From positions 36,926 through 100,925 of the forward strand of contig JACRIN010000065.1 of the NCBI GenBank assembly GCA_016220085.1: a stretch of DNA of 64,000 bases, written 5' to 3'. The DNA is from Planctomycetota bacterium. Lineage in GTDB: Bacteria > Planctomycetota > UBA1135 > GCA-002686595. Below are positions 25,603-35,027 of this stretch, one piece after another. Within the stretch, counting starts at the first letter, position 1. Every line of letters begins with the position of its first letter. The position numbers and the translations under genes are program-made. The notes under the pieces were generated by a model, which saw nothing but the letters and a program-made list of their open reading frames with translations, made no database searches and was not told where the DNA came from.

Positions 25603-26874
25603 ATGTCCGTCACCACCGCTACGAAGATCTCCCCCGTCCACGGCGGCCTCGATCGCCCCGTCAACCGTCTGACCCCGCGCGATCGCGTCAACTTCGGCGC
25701 GTGGCGCAAGCTGCCCGCGATCGAGGTCAACGAGAACGACCAGACCAGCCTCTACCGCATCGCCGACGGCACGCTCTCGCCGCTGAACGGCCCGATGACG
25801 GAAGCGGACTACCGCACGTCGCTCGACAGCCTCTACATCGAGCGCGGCGGCAAGAAGTGGGCGTGGTCGATCCCGATCATCCTGCCCGTGACCGACGCGG
25901 AAGCCGCGACCTGCGAGAAGGGCAAGGAAATCGCCCTAGTTCGCGATGGCGAGGTCTTCGGCATCCTGCGCGTCGCCTCGGTGTACGCCTGGGACAAGAC
26001 GGAGTTCGTCACCAAGGTCTACGGCACGCCTCGCGTCGATCACCCGGGCGCGCGCCTGTGGCTCGGCGATGCGCGCACGAAGTGCGTCGGCGGCGACATC
26101 ACGCTGCTGCCGTTCAACGAAACGCGTCCGTTCGCCAAGCGCATCCTGCCGCCGATGTCGACCCGCGCGCTGATCGAGCGCAAGGGTTACGAGCACACGG
26201 TCGCCTTCCAGACGCGCAACCCGCTGCACCGCGCTCACGAGTACGCGTTGGTGTTCGGCGCCGAGAAGGTGCTGCGCGAGTCAAGCAAGAAGGTCGGCGT
26301 CATCCTCAATCCGTTGGTCGGCCAGCTCAAGGGCGACGACGTGCCGGCGGACGTCCGCATGCAGACGTACGAAGCGCTCGTCGACGGCCGCTTCCTCGGC
26401 CAAGGCGACATGGACGAGGCGCTCTGGAAGAAGCACAACCAAGTCCTGAACGACCAGCTCGAGCTGATCGGCCTCGACATCCGCATGTACTACGGCGGGC
26501 CGCGCGAAGCCGTCATGCACGCGATCTACCGCCAGAACCTCGGCTTCACGCACTTCATCATCGGTCGCAAGCACGCCGACGCGCCGTACGACGACAAGAC
26601 GGCGATCTGGGGCGACTTCGACGCGCAGACGATCTTCCAGAAGCTCGAAGGCTCGCTCGCGATCAAGACCGTCAACGTCGGCTTCGCCGCGTACTTCCAG
26701 GAGATCGGTCGCGTCGGTCTCGTCGAGGACAACCAAGGCAAGACGCAGGTCACGATCTCGGGCACGAAGATGCGCGAGATCCTCGGCGCGGGCGAGATGC
26801 CCGACGACCGGATCATGCGCCCGTCGACCGCCAAGGTGCTCGCCGCGTTCTACCAGTCGCAGGCCAAGGCCTAG
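25603..26874 (+). CDS. sat: Sulfate adenylyltransferase (ATP sulfurylase)
   Basis: 423 residues, homo-oligomeric Sat type (not CysDN). ATP-binding signature [11 protein letters not shown] at 203-213, with GRKHADAP and the PSTAKVL C-terminus typical of the family. Makes adenosine 5'-phosphosulfate and pyrophosphate from ATP and sulfate in the cytoplasm. Followed, after a phosphatase-superfamily gene, by APS kinase (27855), so the operon makes PAPS. There is no APS/PAPS reductase nearby, so the PAPS probably feeds sulfation of a polymer or lipid rather than assimilation, although that is inference. Twenty bases after the small LGYL gene. Confidence 0.93.
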   Translation: MSVTTATKISPVHGGLDRPVNRLTPRDRVNFGAWRKLPAIEVNENDQTSLYRIADGTLSPLNGPMTEADYRTSLDSLYIERGGKKWAWSIPIILPVTDAEAATCEKGKEIALVRDGEVFGILRVASVYAWDKTEFVTKVYGTPRVDHPGARLWLGDARTKCVGGDITLLPFNETRPFAKRILPPMSTRALIERKGYEHTVAFQTRNPLHRAHEYALVFGAEKVLRESSKKVGVILNPLVGQLKGDDVPADVRMQTYEALVDGRFLGQGDMDEALWKKHNQVLNDQLELIGLDIRMYYGGPREAVMHAIYRQNLGFTHFIIGRKHADAPYDDKTAIWGDFDAQTIFQKLEGSLAIKTVNVGFAAYFQEIGRVGLVEDNQGKTQVTISGTKMREILGAGEMPDDRIMRPSTAKVLAAFYQSQAKA

Positions 26875-26883
26875 GACCGAGCC

Positions 26884-27837
26884 ATGGGTCTCTTCGACCT
26901 CTTCAAGAAGAAGCCGGCTCCCGCTCCGAAGCCGCCGGTGCGCCCGATCGTGCGCCCCGGCATGCTCGGAGCGCAGCCGGACCCGAAGGCCGAGAACAAC
27001 TTCATCATCGTCATCCTCGACTCGTGCCGCTGGGACTCGTTCATGGAGGCCGCGCCGAAGACGATCACGAAGCTCTCCGGCGGCAAGGTCGAGAAGCGTT
27101 ACACCTACGCGTCGTGGACGGCGCCGTCGCACTACAACTTGCTGACGGGTCTCTTGCCGCACACCACGCCGCCGAACGTGTACGCGTCGGAGTACTACAA
27201 GGAAGACTTCTTCAACTACAACACGCGCCTCGGCGCCAAGGGCATCGAGTTCGCGAAGATGGTGCCTTCGTTGTGGTTGCCGGGCTTCCTGCGCAACACG
27301 CTCGGGTACTCGACGCACGCGCGCGTTTCGTTGCCGGTGCTCAACCCGAAGACGGGCATCAACCGGGACTTCGACACGTTCCAGTTGATGGATCACCACA
27401 ACGACATGCGCTCGATGCTCCCGACGTTGAAGTTCGACGAGAAGCGTCCGGCCTTCTACATGCTGAACGTCGGCGAGACGCACTATCCGTACGCGCTACC
27501 CAACGAGGACTCCTCGATGTGGCCGCGCATCTCCGGCGTCAACGGCGTCTTCAAGAAGATGGAAGAGTCGATCGACGACAAAGGTCAGTTGATCAAGGAC
27601 GACACGCAGTTCTTCGACGCAGACAAGATGGAGCAGCTGCGCCAACGTCAGATCAACACGGTCAAGTACCTCGACGGCGTGTTCGCCGAGCTCTTCGACC
27701 TGGTCCCCAAGAACACCCACATCATCGTCACCGCCGACCACGGCGAGTTGTTCGGCGAGATGGGTTACTTCGGCCACGGGCCGATCATGCACGAGAAGTG
27801 CTTCGAGGTTCCGTTCCTCGAAGGCAAGATCCGCTGA
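26884..27837 (+). CDS. Alkaline phosphatase/sulfatase superfamily protein with Thr at the nucleophile position
   Basis: 317 residues. Superfamily metal ligands [12 protein letters not shown] (Asp46) and [20 protein letters not shown]. At the nucleophile the motif is [15 protein letters not shown]: where sulfatases have C/S-x-P-x-R, this has Thr79-Ala-Pro-Ser-His, so formylglycine cannot form and a classical sulfatase mechanism is unlikely. Thr nucleophiles occur in phosphodiesterases and phosphonoacetate hydrolase of the same superfamily. No signal peptide; an Ala/Pro/Lys-rich N-terminus suggests a cytoplasmic location. Nine bases after sat and 17 before cysC, so part of the same operon; a role in hydrolysing or transferring a sulfo- or phospho-group is plausible but unproven. 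Confidence 0.8.
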   Translation: MGLFDLFKKKPAPAPKPPVRPIVRPGMLGAQPDPKAENNFIIVILDSCRWDSFMEAAPKTITKLSGGKVEKRYTYASWTAPSHYNLLTGLLPHTTPPNVYASEYYKEDFFNYNTRLGAKGIEFAKMVPSLWLPGFLRNTLGYSTHARVSLPVLNPKTGINRDFDTFQLMDHHNDMRSMLPTLKFDEKRPAFYMLNVGETHYPYALPNEDSSMWPRISGVNGVFKKMEESIDDKGQLIKDDTQFFDADKMEQLRQRQINTVKYLDGVFAELFDLVPKNTHIIVTADHGELFGEMGYFGHGPIMHEKCFEVPFLEGKIR

Positions 27838-27854
27838 GCAACCTCCCCACCACT

Positions 27855-28385
27855 ATGTCCGACAAAGGTTTCATTCTCTGGTTCACTGGTCTCTCGGGCA
27901 GCGGCAAGAGCACGCTCGCCAGCTTCCTCATCCCGCTCTTCAAGGAGGCCGGCAAGAAAGTCGAGCTCCTGGATGGCGACGAGGTCCGTGAGAACCTCTC
28001 GAAGGGTCTCGGCTTCTCCAAGGAAGACCGCGACACCAACATCCGGCGGATCGGCTTCGTCGCCGATCTGCTCGCGCGCAACGGCGTCGTCGCGATCACC
28101 GCGGCGATCTCGCCGTATCGCGACATCCGCGACGAGTGCCGCAAGAAGAGCAACGCGGCGTTCGTCGAGGTGTACGTCGAGGCGCCGCTCGCGGTCGTCG
28201 AGGAACGCGACACCAAGGGCCTCTACAAGAAGGCGCGCGCCGGCATCATCAAGCAGTTCACCGGCATCAGCGATCCGTACGAGGAGCCGACGAACCCCGA
28301 AGTGGTCGTCCACACGGGCTCCGAGTCGATCGAAGAGTCCGCGAAGAAGATCTTCGCGTACCTGAAGAGCAAGGGCCTGGTCTGA
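27855..28385 (+). CDS. cysC: Adenylyl-sulfate kinase (APS kinase)
   Basis: 176 residues. P-loop GLSGSGKST at 13-21, [32 protein letters not shown], and the family ending [15 protein letters not shown]. Phosphorylates APS to PAPS, the universal sulfuryl donor. Last gene of the sat operon. The product of sulfotransfer, PAP, could be removed by the CysQ-like enzyme at 42750. Confidence 0.93.
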   Translation: MSDKGFILWFTGLSGSGKSTLASFLIPLFKEAGKKVELLDGDEVRENLSKGLGFSKEDRDTNIRRIGFVADLLARNGVVAITAAISPYRDIRDECRKKSNAAFVEVYVEAPLAVVEERDTKGLYKKARAGIIKQFTGISDPYEEPTNPEVVVHTGSESIEESAKKIFAYLKSKGLV

Positions 28386-28702
28386 TCCAGCCCGTCTCCT
28401 GAACGCGGCGCGCCCGATCCTCGAGATCGTGCGCGCCGCGGTGCTCTTCTGGAACCTCGCTTCAGTCGCACCGTCGACTTCGACGTGCGGCGGCGTGGAA
28501 AGAGCTTCTGCGGTTCCTACGCATCCGGGCCCGGACTGCGTGTCGCAGACGCGTGCGACGTTGTCGGTGGGCGCTCGGTCGCATGGCGGGTTCGCGGAGA
28601 GCAGGAGTAGCGTGGAGCTGTTCGGCCGCTCGCACTCGGGTTCGACCCGCTGCGCCGAGACGTTCCGCACTTCGACTCTCTCGAGCAGGCCAAGGAGGCC
28701 CC
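28386..28702. other. Intergenic region between cysC and the C25 protease
   Basis: No gene is seen in these 317 bases. The terminator hairpin at 28404-28440 closes the sulfate operon. The end holds an excellent ribosome site, AAGGAGG, five bases before the ATG at 28703. No clear -10/-35 pair was found. Confidence 0.5.
28404..28440 (+). terminator. Terminator hairpin after cysC
   Basis: Sixteen-base arms (CGCGGCGCGCCCGATC / GATCGTGCGCGCCGCG, one mismatch) around the loop CTCGA, 19 bases past the stop codon. No T tract, so termination may be weak or factor-dependent. Confidence 0.5.
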
Positions 28703-30790
28703 ATGAAGCCCTCGTTCCGTACTCGATTCTTCCGCTTCGCCGCACGCATCGCGGCGTGGCTCACCGGCGCCGCCACCGCATTCGCGGCCGGCCAAGTCCA
28801 GGTCACGGTGCTCGATCCGACGCCCGGGTCGACCTTGCTGAGTTGCACGACGACGGGCTACGAGACGCGCGCGGTCGACATCGGCGGCGCGAGCTTCACC
28901 GAGCTCTCGCTCGCGGACGAAGGCTACCTCGACCTCGTCGGCGCGCCGCGCCTGCCGCACGTCTGCCGCAGTGTGATCGTCCCCGACGACCAGGATGTCC
29001 GAGTCGACGTGGTCAGCGCCCGTTGGCACGACGTCACCGGCGTCGATGTCGCCCCGGCGCGCGGCCCGATCGCGCGCACGCAGGATCCGGCGCGCGTGCC
29101 GTACGTCTTCGGCGCGAGCTACGCGCAAGACGCGTTCTTCCCGGGCGTGCTCGCGACCGCTCGCGACGCGTACGTGCTGCGCGAACGGCGCGGCAGCGTC
29201 GTCGAGCTCAACACGCTTCAGTACAACCCGGCGACGCGCACGCTGCGCGTCTATGACGAGCTGCTCGTCTCCGTGACCAGCGCCGGCGCGGCGAAAGCCA
29301 ACGTGCTCGTGCGCAACGTCGACCGCAGCGACGCCGAATTCGAGCGCCTGTACTCGCACCACTTCGTGAACTACGTCGCTTCGAAGGCGATCGCGTTCTC
29401 GCAGTCGGGCGGGATGCTGATCATCGGTGACGCGACGTTCCTCACCGAGCTCACGCCGTTCGTCGCCTGGAAGCAGTCGCGCGGCATCGAGGTCACCGTG
29501 GTCAACGTCGCGACGATCGGCAACAACGCGACCGCGATCAAGAACTACATCAAGAACGTCTACAACGCGGGCAACCTCTCCTACGTGTTGCTCGTCGGCG
29601 ACGCGGCGCAGGTCGCGAGCGGCTCGTACTCCGGTGGTTCGTCCGATCCGTTCTACGGGCAGATGACCGCCGACTACTACCCCGAAGTCCTGGTCGGTCG
29701 CTTCTCCGCGCAGAGCCTCAACGACGTGCGCACGCAGGTCGAGCGCTCGATCGTGTACGAGCAACAGAACCACGCGCTCGCCGCCGGCGGTTGGAACGCC
29801 TGGGGCATGGGCATCGCGTCGAACCAAGGCCCGGGCCACTACGGCGAGTACGACAACCAACACATGAATCTGATCCGTCAGGACTTCCTGACGTACGGCT
29901 ACGGCATCGTCGATCAGATCTACGACCCGACCGGAACGAAGGCGATGGTGTCGAACGGTCTGAACGCGGGTCGGCGCACGATCAACTACTGCGGACACGG
30001 CAGCGACACGAGCTGGGGCTCCACCGGCTTCAACAACAACGACGTCGCCGCGCTGCAGAACGAGCTGCGTCTGCCGGTGATCCTCAGCGTCGCGTGCGTC
30101 AACGGCAACTTCGCCGCTGGAACGTGCTTCGCGGAAGCGTGGTTGCGCTCGACGCGCAACGGCGAGCCGATCGGTGCTGCGGCGGCGTACATGTCGTCGA
30201 TCAACCAGTACTGGAACGAGCCGATGTACGCGCAGGACGAGAGCGTCGACCTCTTCGTCGCCGAAACCTACTGGAGCATCGCGGCGAACTGGACCGCGGG
30301 CTCCTGCAAGATGGTCGACCTGATGGGCTCCTCCGGCATCGACATGCTGATGACGTGGGTGTGCTTCGGCGATCCGTCGCTGCGCGTGCTCGGTATCGCG
30401 CCGCAGCCGCCGACCGCGTATTGCACGGCGAAGACGACCTCGATCGGCTCGACTCCGGCGATCGGTACGTTCGGCACGACCAGCGTCGCGGCCGCCGACT
30501 TCTTCCTCACCTGCAACCAAGCGATGCCCGGCAAGAACGCGATCAACTTCTTCGGCGTCGTTCCGGCGTCGACGCCGTTCCAGGGCGGAACGCTCTGCGT
30601 GCAACCGCCGCTGATCCGGTCTCAGGTGAAGACGTTCGACGCCTACGGCACGCTCGTCGAGCAGTTCGCGCTGCAGCCGAAGGACGTTGGTCAGACCCTG
30701 TACTTCCAGTACTGGGGTCGCGATCCGCAGCACCCGGACGGAACGGGCGTGATGCTCTCCAACGCGTTGAGCGTCACCGTCCTCCCGTAG
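28703..30790 (+). CDS. Secreted gingipain-like cysteine protease (peptidase C25) with YCTAK C-terminal domain
   Basis: 695 residues. Signal peptide 1-29 (...ATAFAAG). Gingipain-type propeptide/N-terminal region to about 230, then the C25 caspase-like domain: GGMLIIGDATFL, YVLLVGDAAQV, DYYPEVLVGRFSAQ, catalytic His432 in INYCGHGSDTSWGS and catalytic Cys465 in ILSVACVNGNF. Residues 573-695 are the shared C-terminal domain with YCTAK and GGTLCV cysteines but without the GC/DC pair. In Bacteroidetes, C25 proteases are type IX secretion substrates with a different C-terminal domain; here the planctomycete-style domain occupies that place. Perfect AAGGAGG ribosome site. Confidence 0.9.
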   Translation: MKPSFRTRFFRFAARIAAWLTGAATAFAAGQVQVTVLDPTPGSTLLSCTTTGYETRAVDIGGASFTELSLADEGYLDLVGAPRLPHVCRSVIVPDDQDVRVDVVSARWHDVTGVDVAPARGPIARTQDPARVPYVFGASYAQDAFFPGVLATARDAYVLRERRGSVVELNTLQYNPATRTLRVYDELLVSVTSAGAAKANVLVRNVDRSDAEFERLYSHHFVNYVASKAIAFSQSGGMLIIGDATFLTELTPFVAWKQSRGIEVTVVNVATIGNNATAIKNYIKNVYNAGNLSYVLLVGDAAQVASGSYSGGSSDPFYGQMTADYYPEVLVGRFSAQSLNDVRTQVERSIVYEQQNHALAAGGWNAWGMGIASNQGPGHYGEYDNQHMNLIRQDFLTYGYGIVDQIYDPTGTKAMVSNGLNAGRRTINYCGHGSDTSWGSTGFNNNDVAALQNELRLPVILSVACVNGNFAAGTCFAEAWLRSTRNGEPIGAAAAYMSSINQYWNEPMYAQDESVDLFVAETYWSIAANWTAGSCKMVDLMGSSGIDMLMTWVCFGDPSLRVLGIAPQPPTAYCTAKTTSIGSTPAIGTFGTTSVAAADFFLTCNQAMPGKNAINFFGVVPASTPFQGGTLCVQPPLIRSQVKTFDAYGTLVEQFALQPKDVGQTLYFQYWGRDPQHPDGTGVMLSNALSVTVLP

Positions 30791-30818
30791 TTCGGGCGGC
30801 ACTCCGAGAGAGTCGCGG

Positions 30819-30848
30819 ACCGCCCCGGGGCGAGAGCTCCGGGGCGGT
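30819..30848. terminator. Bidirectional hairpin between convergent C25 and HAD genes
   Basis: Perfect ten-base arms (ACCGCCCCGG / CCGGGGCGGT) around a ten-base loop, located 28 bases after the protease stop and 12 bases from the HAD stop on the other strand. It can serve both convergent genes. Confidence 0.6.
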
Positions 30849-30860
30849 GTCGTCGTCGCG

Positions 30861-31559
30861 TCAGCGTCCGACGATCCACGCGACGAGTCGCGCGGTGTCG
30901 TCGAGCTCCCGGACGGCGAGATCGGAGCCCGCGCGGCGGAGCGTCTCGACGTCGTACCGCCCGGTCGCAACCGCGAGCGACCGCGCGCCGTGGGTCTTGG
31001 CGCATTCGACGTCCCACGGCGTGTCGCCGATGACGACGACGCGATCGGGCGGGAGCTCGACGCCGCTCGTCGCGCGATGGCGCGCGAGCGCGATCGGCAG
31101 CAACGCGGGCCGGTTCGGCGCGTCGGAGCCCCACGCCGCGGTCGGGAAACGCGCGGGATCGAATCCGGCGGCGACCAGCTTGCGCGCGCCGGTCTCCGGA
31201 TAGTTGCCGGTGAGCACGCCGAGCGCGACGTCGCGTTCGCGCTCCAAGGCGTCGACGAGTTCGAGCGTGCCCCGCAGGCGCTGCGTGCGCGCGGGATCGG
31301 CGAGCTTGGTCGCGAGGCGAGCCGCGTACGCGCGCCGGAAAGGCTCGTGGTGACGATCGGGATCCGCGACGTCGTTTTCCGCGCAGAGTCCGCGCCAGAT
31401 CACCGGATCGAGATTGCCGTCGATGCGCGTGTGCTGGTGGCGGAATGGGCGGCCGAAGAGCTCGTCGCAGGCTTCGAGCATCGCTTCCCAGCCGGCGCGA
31501 CGCGTCAGGAGCAGCGTGCCGTCGAGGTCGAAGAGCACGAGCCGCGCCGCCGAGGTCAT
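30861..31559 (-). CDS. HAD-superfamily phosphatase
   Basis: 232 residues. Motif I LVLFDLDGTLL (Asp11 nucleophile, Asp13), helical cap about 18-90, motif II VLTGNYPETG near 120 and motif IV VVVIGDTPWDVECAKTHG near 180: a phosphoglycolate-phosphatase/PGMB-type HAD. Substrate unknown, probably a small phosphoester. Cytoplasmic. ATG 31559 has TAACGT seven bases upstream and no ribosome site. The frame continues upstream but without family similarity. Confidence 0.85.
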   Translation of the reverse strand: MTSAARLVLFDLDGTLLLTRRAGWEAMLEACDELFGRPFRHQHTRIDGNLDPVIWRGLCAENDVADPDRHHEPFRRAYAARLATKLADPARTQRLRGTLELVDALERERDVALGVLTGNYPETGARKLVAAGFDPARFPTAAWGSDAPNRPALLPIALARHRATSGVELPPDRVVVIGDTPWDVECAKTHGARSLAVATGRYDVETLRRAGSDLAVRELDDTARLVAWIVGR

Positions 31560-31566
31560 CGCCGAG

Positions 31567-31572
31567 ACGTTA
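31567..31572 (-). promoter_or_regulatory. Candidate -10 box (TAACGT) for leaderless HAD gene
   Basis: TAACGT on the minus strand, seven bases before the ATG at 31559; no Shine-Dalgarno. Confidence 0.3.
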
Positions 31573-32043
31573 GCGCGCCGAGCGACGCGCTCAACATTGA
31601 ATCGTTCGATCAACCCGCCAGGGCAACCGGGCAAACCGAGTCGATCGAGCTCGACGAGCGCGCGGTCGCCGGCCATCCGATGCCGCAACGCGGGCGGGTA
31701 CGCATCGCTCGGCCCGAGCATCGGGCCCGAGCCGATCCGCGGTCTCGCCGGACTCACGCGGCACGAGCGGTCCGGTGCGGTCGAGGCCGTTCCGATGGGG
31801 GAGCGCAGCCTTTCCTCCCGCGAGGGAAGCGGCAGAGGTCCGCCTCGGGCCGGGAAGCAGCGCGCGAGGCGGACGTGCCGATCGACTACACGCCCCACGC
31901 TCGCAACTTGGTTCAACGCACGTCCTCTTGTCGGACGACATCGAACCGGAAAGGGTCTCCCTGCACCGCACAGCGTTCGTGTTGCAGGTCGACCAGGCGG
32001 CCTTGCGGCTTTCGGGCGCCGTCGCATCGGTGAGCGTCTGCTC
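31573..32043. other. Gene-poor stretch, probably decayed DNA
   Basis: No supported gene in about 470 bases. Translations on both strands are Arg/Pro-rich without a recognisable family. It borders the DUF1501 remnant on its right, so it may be the eroded body of that gene, but no further DUF1501 motif could be recognised. Confidence 0.4.
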
Positions 32044-32187
32044 GTCGTCGAGTTCGACCAGGTCGAGAACCTGATCCACAACGTCGACTTCCGCTCGCTG
32101 TACGCGACGGTGCTCGTGCGGTGGGTCGGTGCCGACGCCGATCAGGTGCTGCCGGCGCGGTACGAGACGCTACCGGTGCTCGCCTGA
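32044..32187 (+). pseudogene. DUF1501 protein, 3' remnant
   Basis: The last about 45 residues (NLIHNVDFRSLYATVLVRWV followed by GADADQVLPARYETLPVL) match the C-terminal pattern of DUF1501 proteins, 'H.VDFR.VYA.(V/L)L..WLG.D...VL...Y..L'. The rest of the roughly 400-residue protein is missing. The end overlaps the 3' end of the sigma-factor gene on the opposite strand by 18 bases. Confidence 0.6.
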
Positions 32188-34674
32188 GGTAGGCGCGAGC
32201 ACGAGCTCGCGTCGCGCGCGCGCGTCGAGCGAAACGGTGCGCGGCGCGCCGAACGGCAGCTCGCCCGCGGCGCTCGCGCCTTCCGCGAGCGGTGCAGCGC
32301 GCCAGTTCAGGCTCCACGTCTCGCCGTCGATCGGCAGCGAGACCGGAAGTTCCGATTGGAAGGCGTGCGAGCGCACGCGCACGCCGCCCGCGACCGTCTC
32401 GAGCCGCGCGGACACCGCGGTGCGCGCGTCGCCTTCGGCCCGCAACTCGATCGAAGGCGGCGTCCAGCGCAGCTTGCCGAGCTCCAACACCTCGCCGGCG
32501 ACCAACTGGAAATTGCCGAGCTTGCGCCAGCCGCGGGCCGGACCGCCGACTTCGAGCTCCCAACCGCCCGGCGCGAGCGGAGGCGTGGTCCACGTCGAGC
32601 TCGGCTCCGCGCCGCCTTCGTCGTGGTCCTGGCGCTCGACGCGCGCGCCGAAGCCGTCGTCGCCGAAGAGGACGCGGACCTGCGCGTCGCGGATCGGCGC
32701 GCCGTCGTCGTCGACGAGCTCGAACGCGATCTTCGCGGTCCGCGGATCGACCCGCAGCTCGAGCGCGTCGTCGAGGTTCGACGGAAGCACGCTGCGCAGC
32801 GCGACGAAGCGCGTCCCGCCGTCGGGGTTGCGGGCGACGAGCGCGACGGACGCGATCGGCGCGTGTCCGCAGCGGAACTTGCCCTGGTCGTCGGTCGTGC
32901 AGAGCGCGACGCAGTTCTTGGTGTACGAGTCGAGCACCTCGATCGTCCAGCCGGCGAGCGGCGTGCCGTTCGGCGTCGCGAGCGAGCCCGAGAGCGCGCG
33001 CTCGGCGTAGAGCGTCGCGTTCCATTCGACGGTCGCTCCGGCCTCGACCTCGAAACGCTTGCGCGCGAGCGGTCGATCGAGCCCGCCGACCGTGATTTCG
33101 AGCGCACCGGGCGGCACGCGCGCGGTGTAGCGGCCCTCGGCGTCCGTCTTGCCGTCGGTGCGCGTGTCGCTCGCTGCGGCGGTCACGGTGACCCGCGCGT
33201 CGGCGAGCGGCGCACCGCTCGCGTCGAGCGCGACGACGGCGATCTGGACCGCCGGCGCCTCGTCGACCTCGGCCGGTCCGCCTTCGACGGAGAGCACCTG
33301 CTCGAACGAGATCATTCCGCCCGACATGTAGTCGATCTCGCCGAGCAACTGGTGCGATCCGGCCGCGATCGACATCGGCGTGGCGGACGCCGGCGTGATC
33401 CACGGATCCTCGAAGACGGCGTTGCCGAGCTCGTCCGGCGCCCACTCGAGGTCGGTCAACGCGTTGGGATCCCGAAGCGAGATCTCGAACGTGCCGTCGT
33501 TGCCGCCGACGAGCGCGAAGCCGACCGCGTTCCTCACCGCGCCGTGCGACTGGACCAGCGCGGGCGAGAATTCGTTCGGCTCGCCGGCCTGCAACCGCAC
33601 GCGGCGGAGCGGTGCTCGGCCGAAACCGGTCCGCTCGGCGGCGAGCAGCGCGTCGAAGCTCGGCGCGAACGCGCGCCACTTCACGCGCAGGTGTCCGGTC
33701 CAATCGGTGTTGCCGATGCGCGAGAACGGCCGGCCCTCGGGCGCGAGGTACACGTCGACGTGCGCCAGCGGACGCTCGTGCTCGTCGAGCGGCGCGACGT
33801 CGAGCGCGAACACGTACGGGCCGGCGGCGAGCGGGACCGGAGCCTCGGTCGTCGGCTCGCTCGCGCTCGCTTCCGCGCCGATCGCCGCTCGCTCCGAGGA
33901 GTACGGCGCGGCATGCGCGATCGGCGGGGTGTCGAGCGAGCGCACGTCCGATTTCGTTTCGGCCGCGACGCTCGCCGCGGGTGCCGCGGGCGCTCCGTGG
34001 TCCGCGAGCCGTTGCCATCCGAGCCATGCCAACAACCCCACGGCGGCGGCGACGACGATCTTGGTCTTCAAGCTCACGAGTCCGACTCCAGTCAAGCCAA
34101 CCAGCGCACCGCCGAGTGCGGCGCGCGTCGATCCGTCCAAGCCCGCGAACGCGAGCAACGCGCGGCGCGCTCCGCCGTCGCGCGAACCGAGCCGCCGTTC
34201 GAGTGCGACGCGCAACTTGACGTGCGCGCGCTGCAAGCGGCTCTCGATGGTCGCGAGCGCGACGCCTTCGCGCTCGGCGAGCTCGCGCGGCGAGAGGTCC
34301 TCGAAGTAGCGCTGGAACACCGTCCTGCGATACGGCTCGTCGAGCGCGAACAGCGCTTCGATCACCGCGCGCAGCGTGTCGGCGTGCGTCGGGTCGTCGG
34401 CGTGCTCGAGCGAGCGCTGGGCGGCGTACGCGCGCTCGTGCTCGCGGCGGCGGCCTGCGGAGCGCCGTCGCTTCGACGCGAAGCCGCGCGCGACGGTCGC
34501 GAGCCAACCGCCGAAGCGCTCGAAGCTCGACGGCGGCGCGACCAGCGCGCGGAGCCAGGTCTCCTGCTCGATGTCCGCCGCTTCGTCGCGGTCGGCGGCG
34601 ACGTCGATCGCCAGCGCGCGTAACGCGCCGGCGTGCGACGCGATCAGCGTGTCGGGGAGTCGTCGGGGAGCCAT
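32170..34674 (-). CDS. ECF sigma factor fused to a membrane segment and outer carboxypeptidase-like beta domains
   Basis: 834 residues. Sigma region 2 about 10-90 (AADIEQETWLRALV, FGGWLATVARGFASKRRR), sigma region 4 about 105-162 (LDEPYRRTVFQRYFEDLSPR, then ELAEREGVALATIESRLQRA helix-turn-helix). A membrane segment at about 205-220 (KIVVAAAVGLLAWLGW) follows, then about 600 residues of beta-sandwich domains of the carboxypeptidase-regulatory type (VVALDASGAPLADARVTVTA, GRYTARVPPGALEITVGG). This places the sigma domain inside and the large C-terminal part outside. Planctomycetes are known for ECF sigma factors with C-terminal extensions; here the anti-sigma role may be built in. No separate anti-sigma gene is adjacent. 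Confidence 0.82.
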   Translation of the reverse strand: MAPRRLPDTLIASHAGALRALAIDVAADRDEAADIEQETWLRALVAPPSSFERFGGWLATVARGFASKRRRSAGRRREHERAYAAQRSLEHADDPTHADTLRAVIEALFALDEPYRRTVFQRYFEDLSPRELAEREGVALATIESRLQRAHVKLRVALERRLGSRDGGARRALLAFAGLDGSTRAALGGALVGLTGVGLVSLKTKIVVAAAVGLLAWLGWQRLADHGAPAAPAASVAAETKSDVRSLDTPPIAHAAPYSSERAAIGAEASASEPTTEAPVPLAAGPYVFALDVAPLDEHERPLAHVDVYLAPEGRPFSRIGNTDWTGHLRVKWRAFAPSFDALLAAERTGFGRAPLRRVRLQAGEPNEFSPALVQSHGAVRNAVGFALVGGNDGTFEISLRDPNALTDLEWAPDELGNAVFEDPWITPASATPMSIAAGSHQLLGEIDYMSGGMISFEQVLSVEGGPAEVDEAPAVQIAVVALDASGAPLADARVTVTAAASDTRTDGKTDAEGRYTARVPPGALEITVGGLDRPLARKRFEVEAGATVEWNATLYAERALSGSLATPNGTPLAGWTIEVLDSYTKNCVALCTTDDQGKFRCGHAPIASVALVARNPDGGTRFVALRSVLPSNLDDALELRVDPRTAKIAFELVDDDGAPIRDAQVRVLFGDDGFGARVERQDHDEGGAEPSSTWTTPPLAPGGWELEVGGPARGWRKLGNFQLVAGEVLELGKLRWTPPSIELRAEGDARTAVSARLETVAGGVRVRSHAFQSELPVSLPIDGETWSLNWRAAPLAEGASAAGELPFGAPRTVSLDARARRELVLAPTSGEHR

Positions 34675-35027
34675 GGTGCGCTCGGGAGCATTGTCGGGGA
34701 CTCACCCCCGGCCGGACCGACCGCCCTGCAAGCTCGCGCGGAATTCTCGAGGTACCGGCCGTCCCGGGTATGAGCGGATCGTCACCCGGTCCAGGCAGCC
34801 CTCGCGCGTCTTCCGCCGCTCGGCATCCAAGCCGTCGCGCGCGGGTGAAGTAGCCTCGTTCGACCGCCAGGCCCGAGCACACGCGAATCCCCGCGACTGG
34901 CCCGCTAGAATGGGCCGTTCGTCCGCCAGGCTGCGGCGCGCCGCGTCCCCCAAGGCTCTCCAGCGGTCCGAAAGCTCGTCCGATAAGGCCGGACGCGCCC
35001 TCCGGGCCACCTCTGACCGTCCACACC
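34675..35027. other. Divergent intergenic region with a candidate promoter
   Basis: 353 bases between the sigma-factor gene and the phosphatase-superfamily operon; no gene supported. TAGAAT at 34906-34911 on the plus strand is the best -10-like box and would give a leader of about 115 bases for the gene at 35028. No -35 of quality was found. Confidence 0.4.

Noticed and set aside
26884..27837. Classical sulfatase
   Set aside because: The Cys/Ser-x-Pro-x-Arg site is replaced by Thr-Ala-Pro-Ser-His, so the formylglycine mechanism cannot apply; called at superfamily level only.
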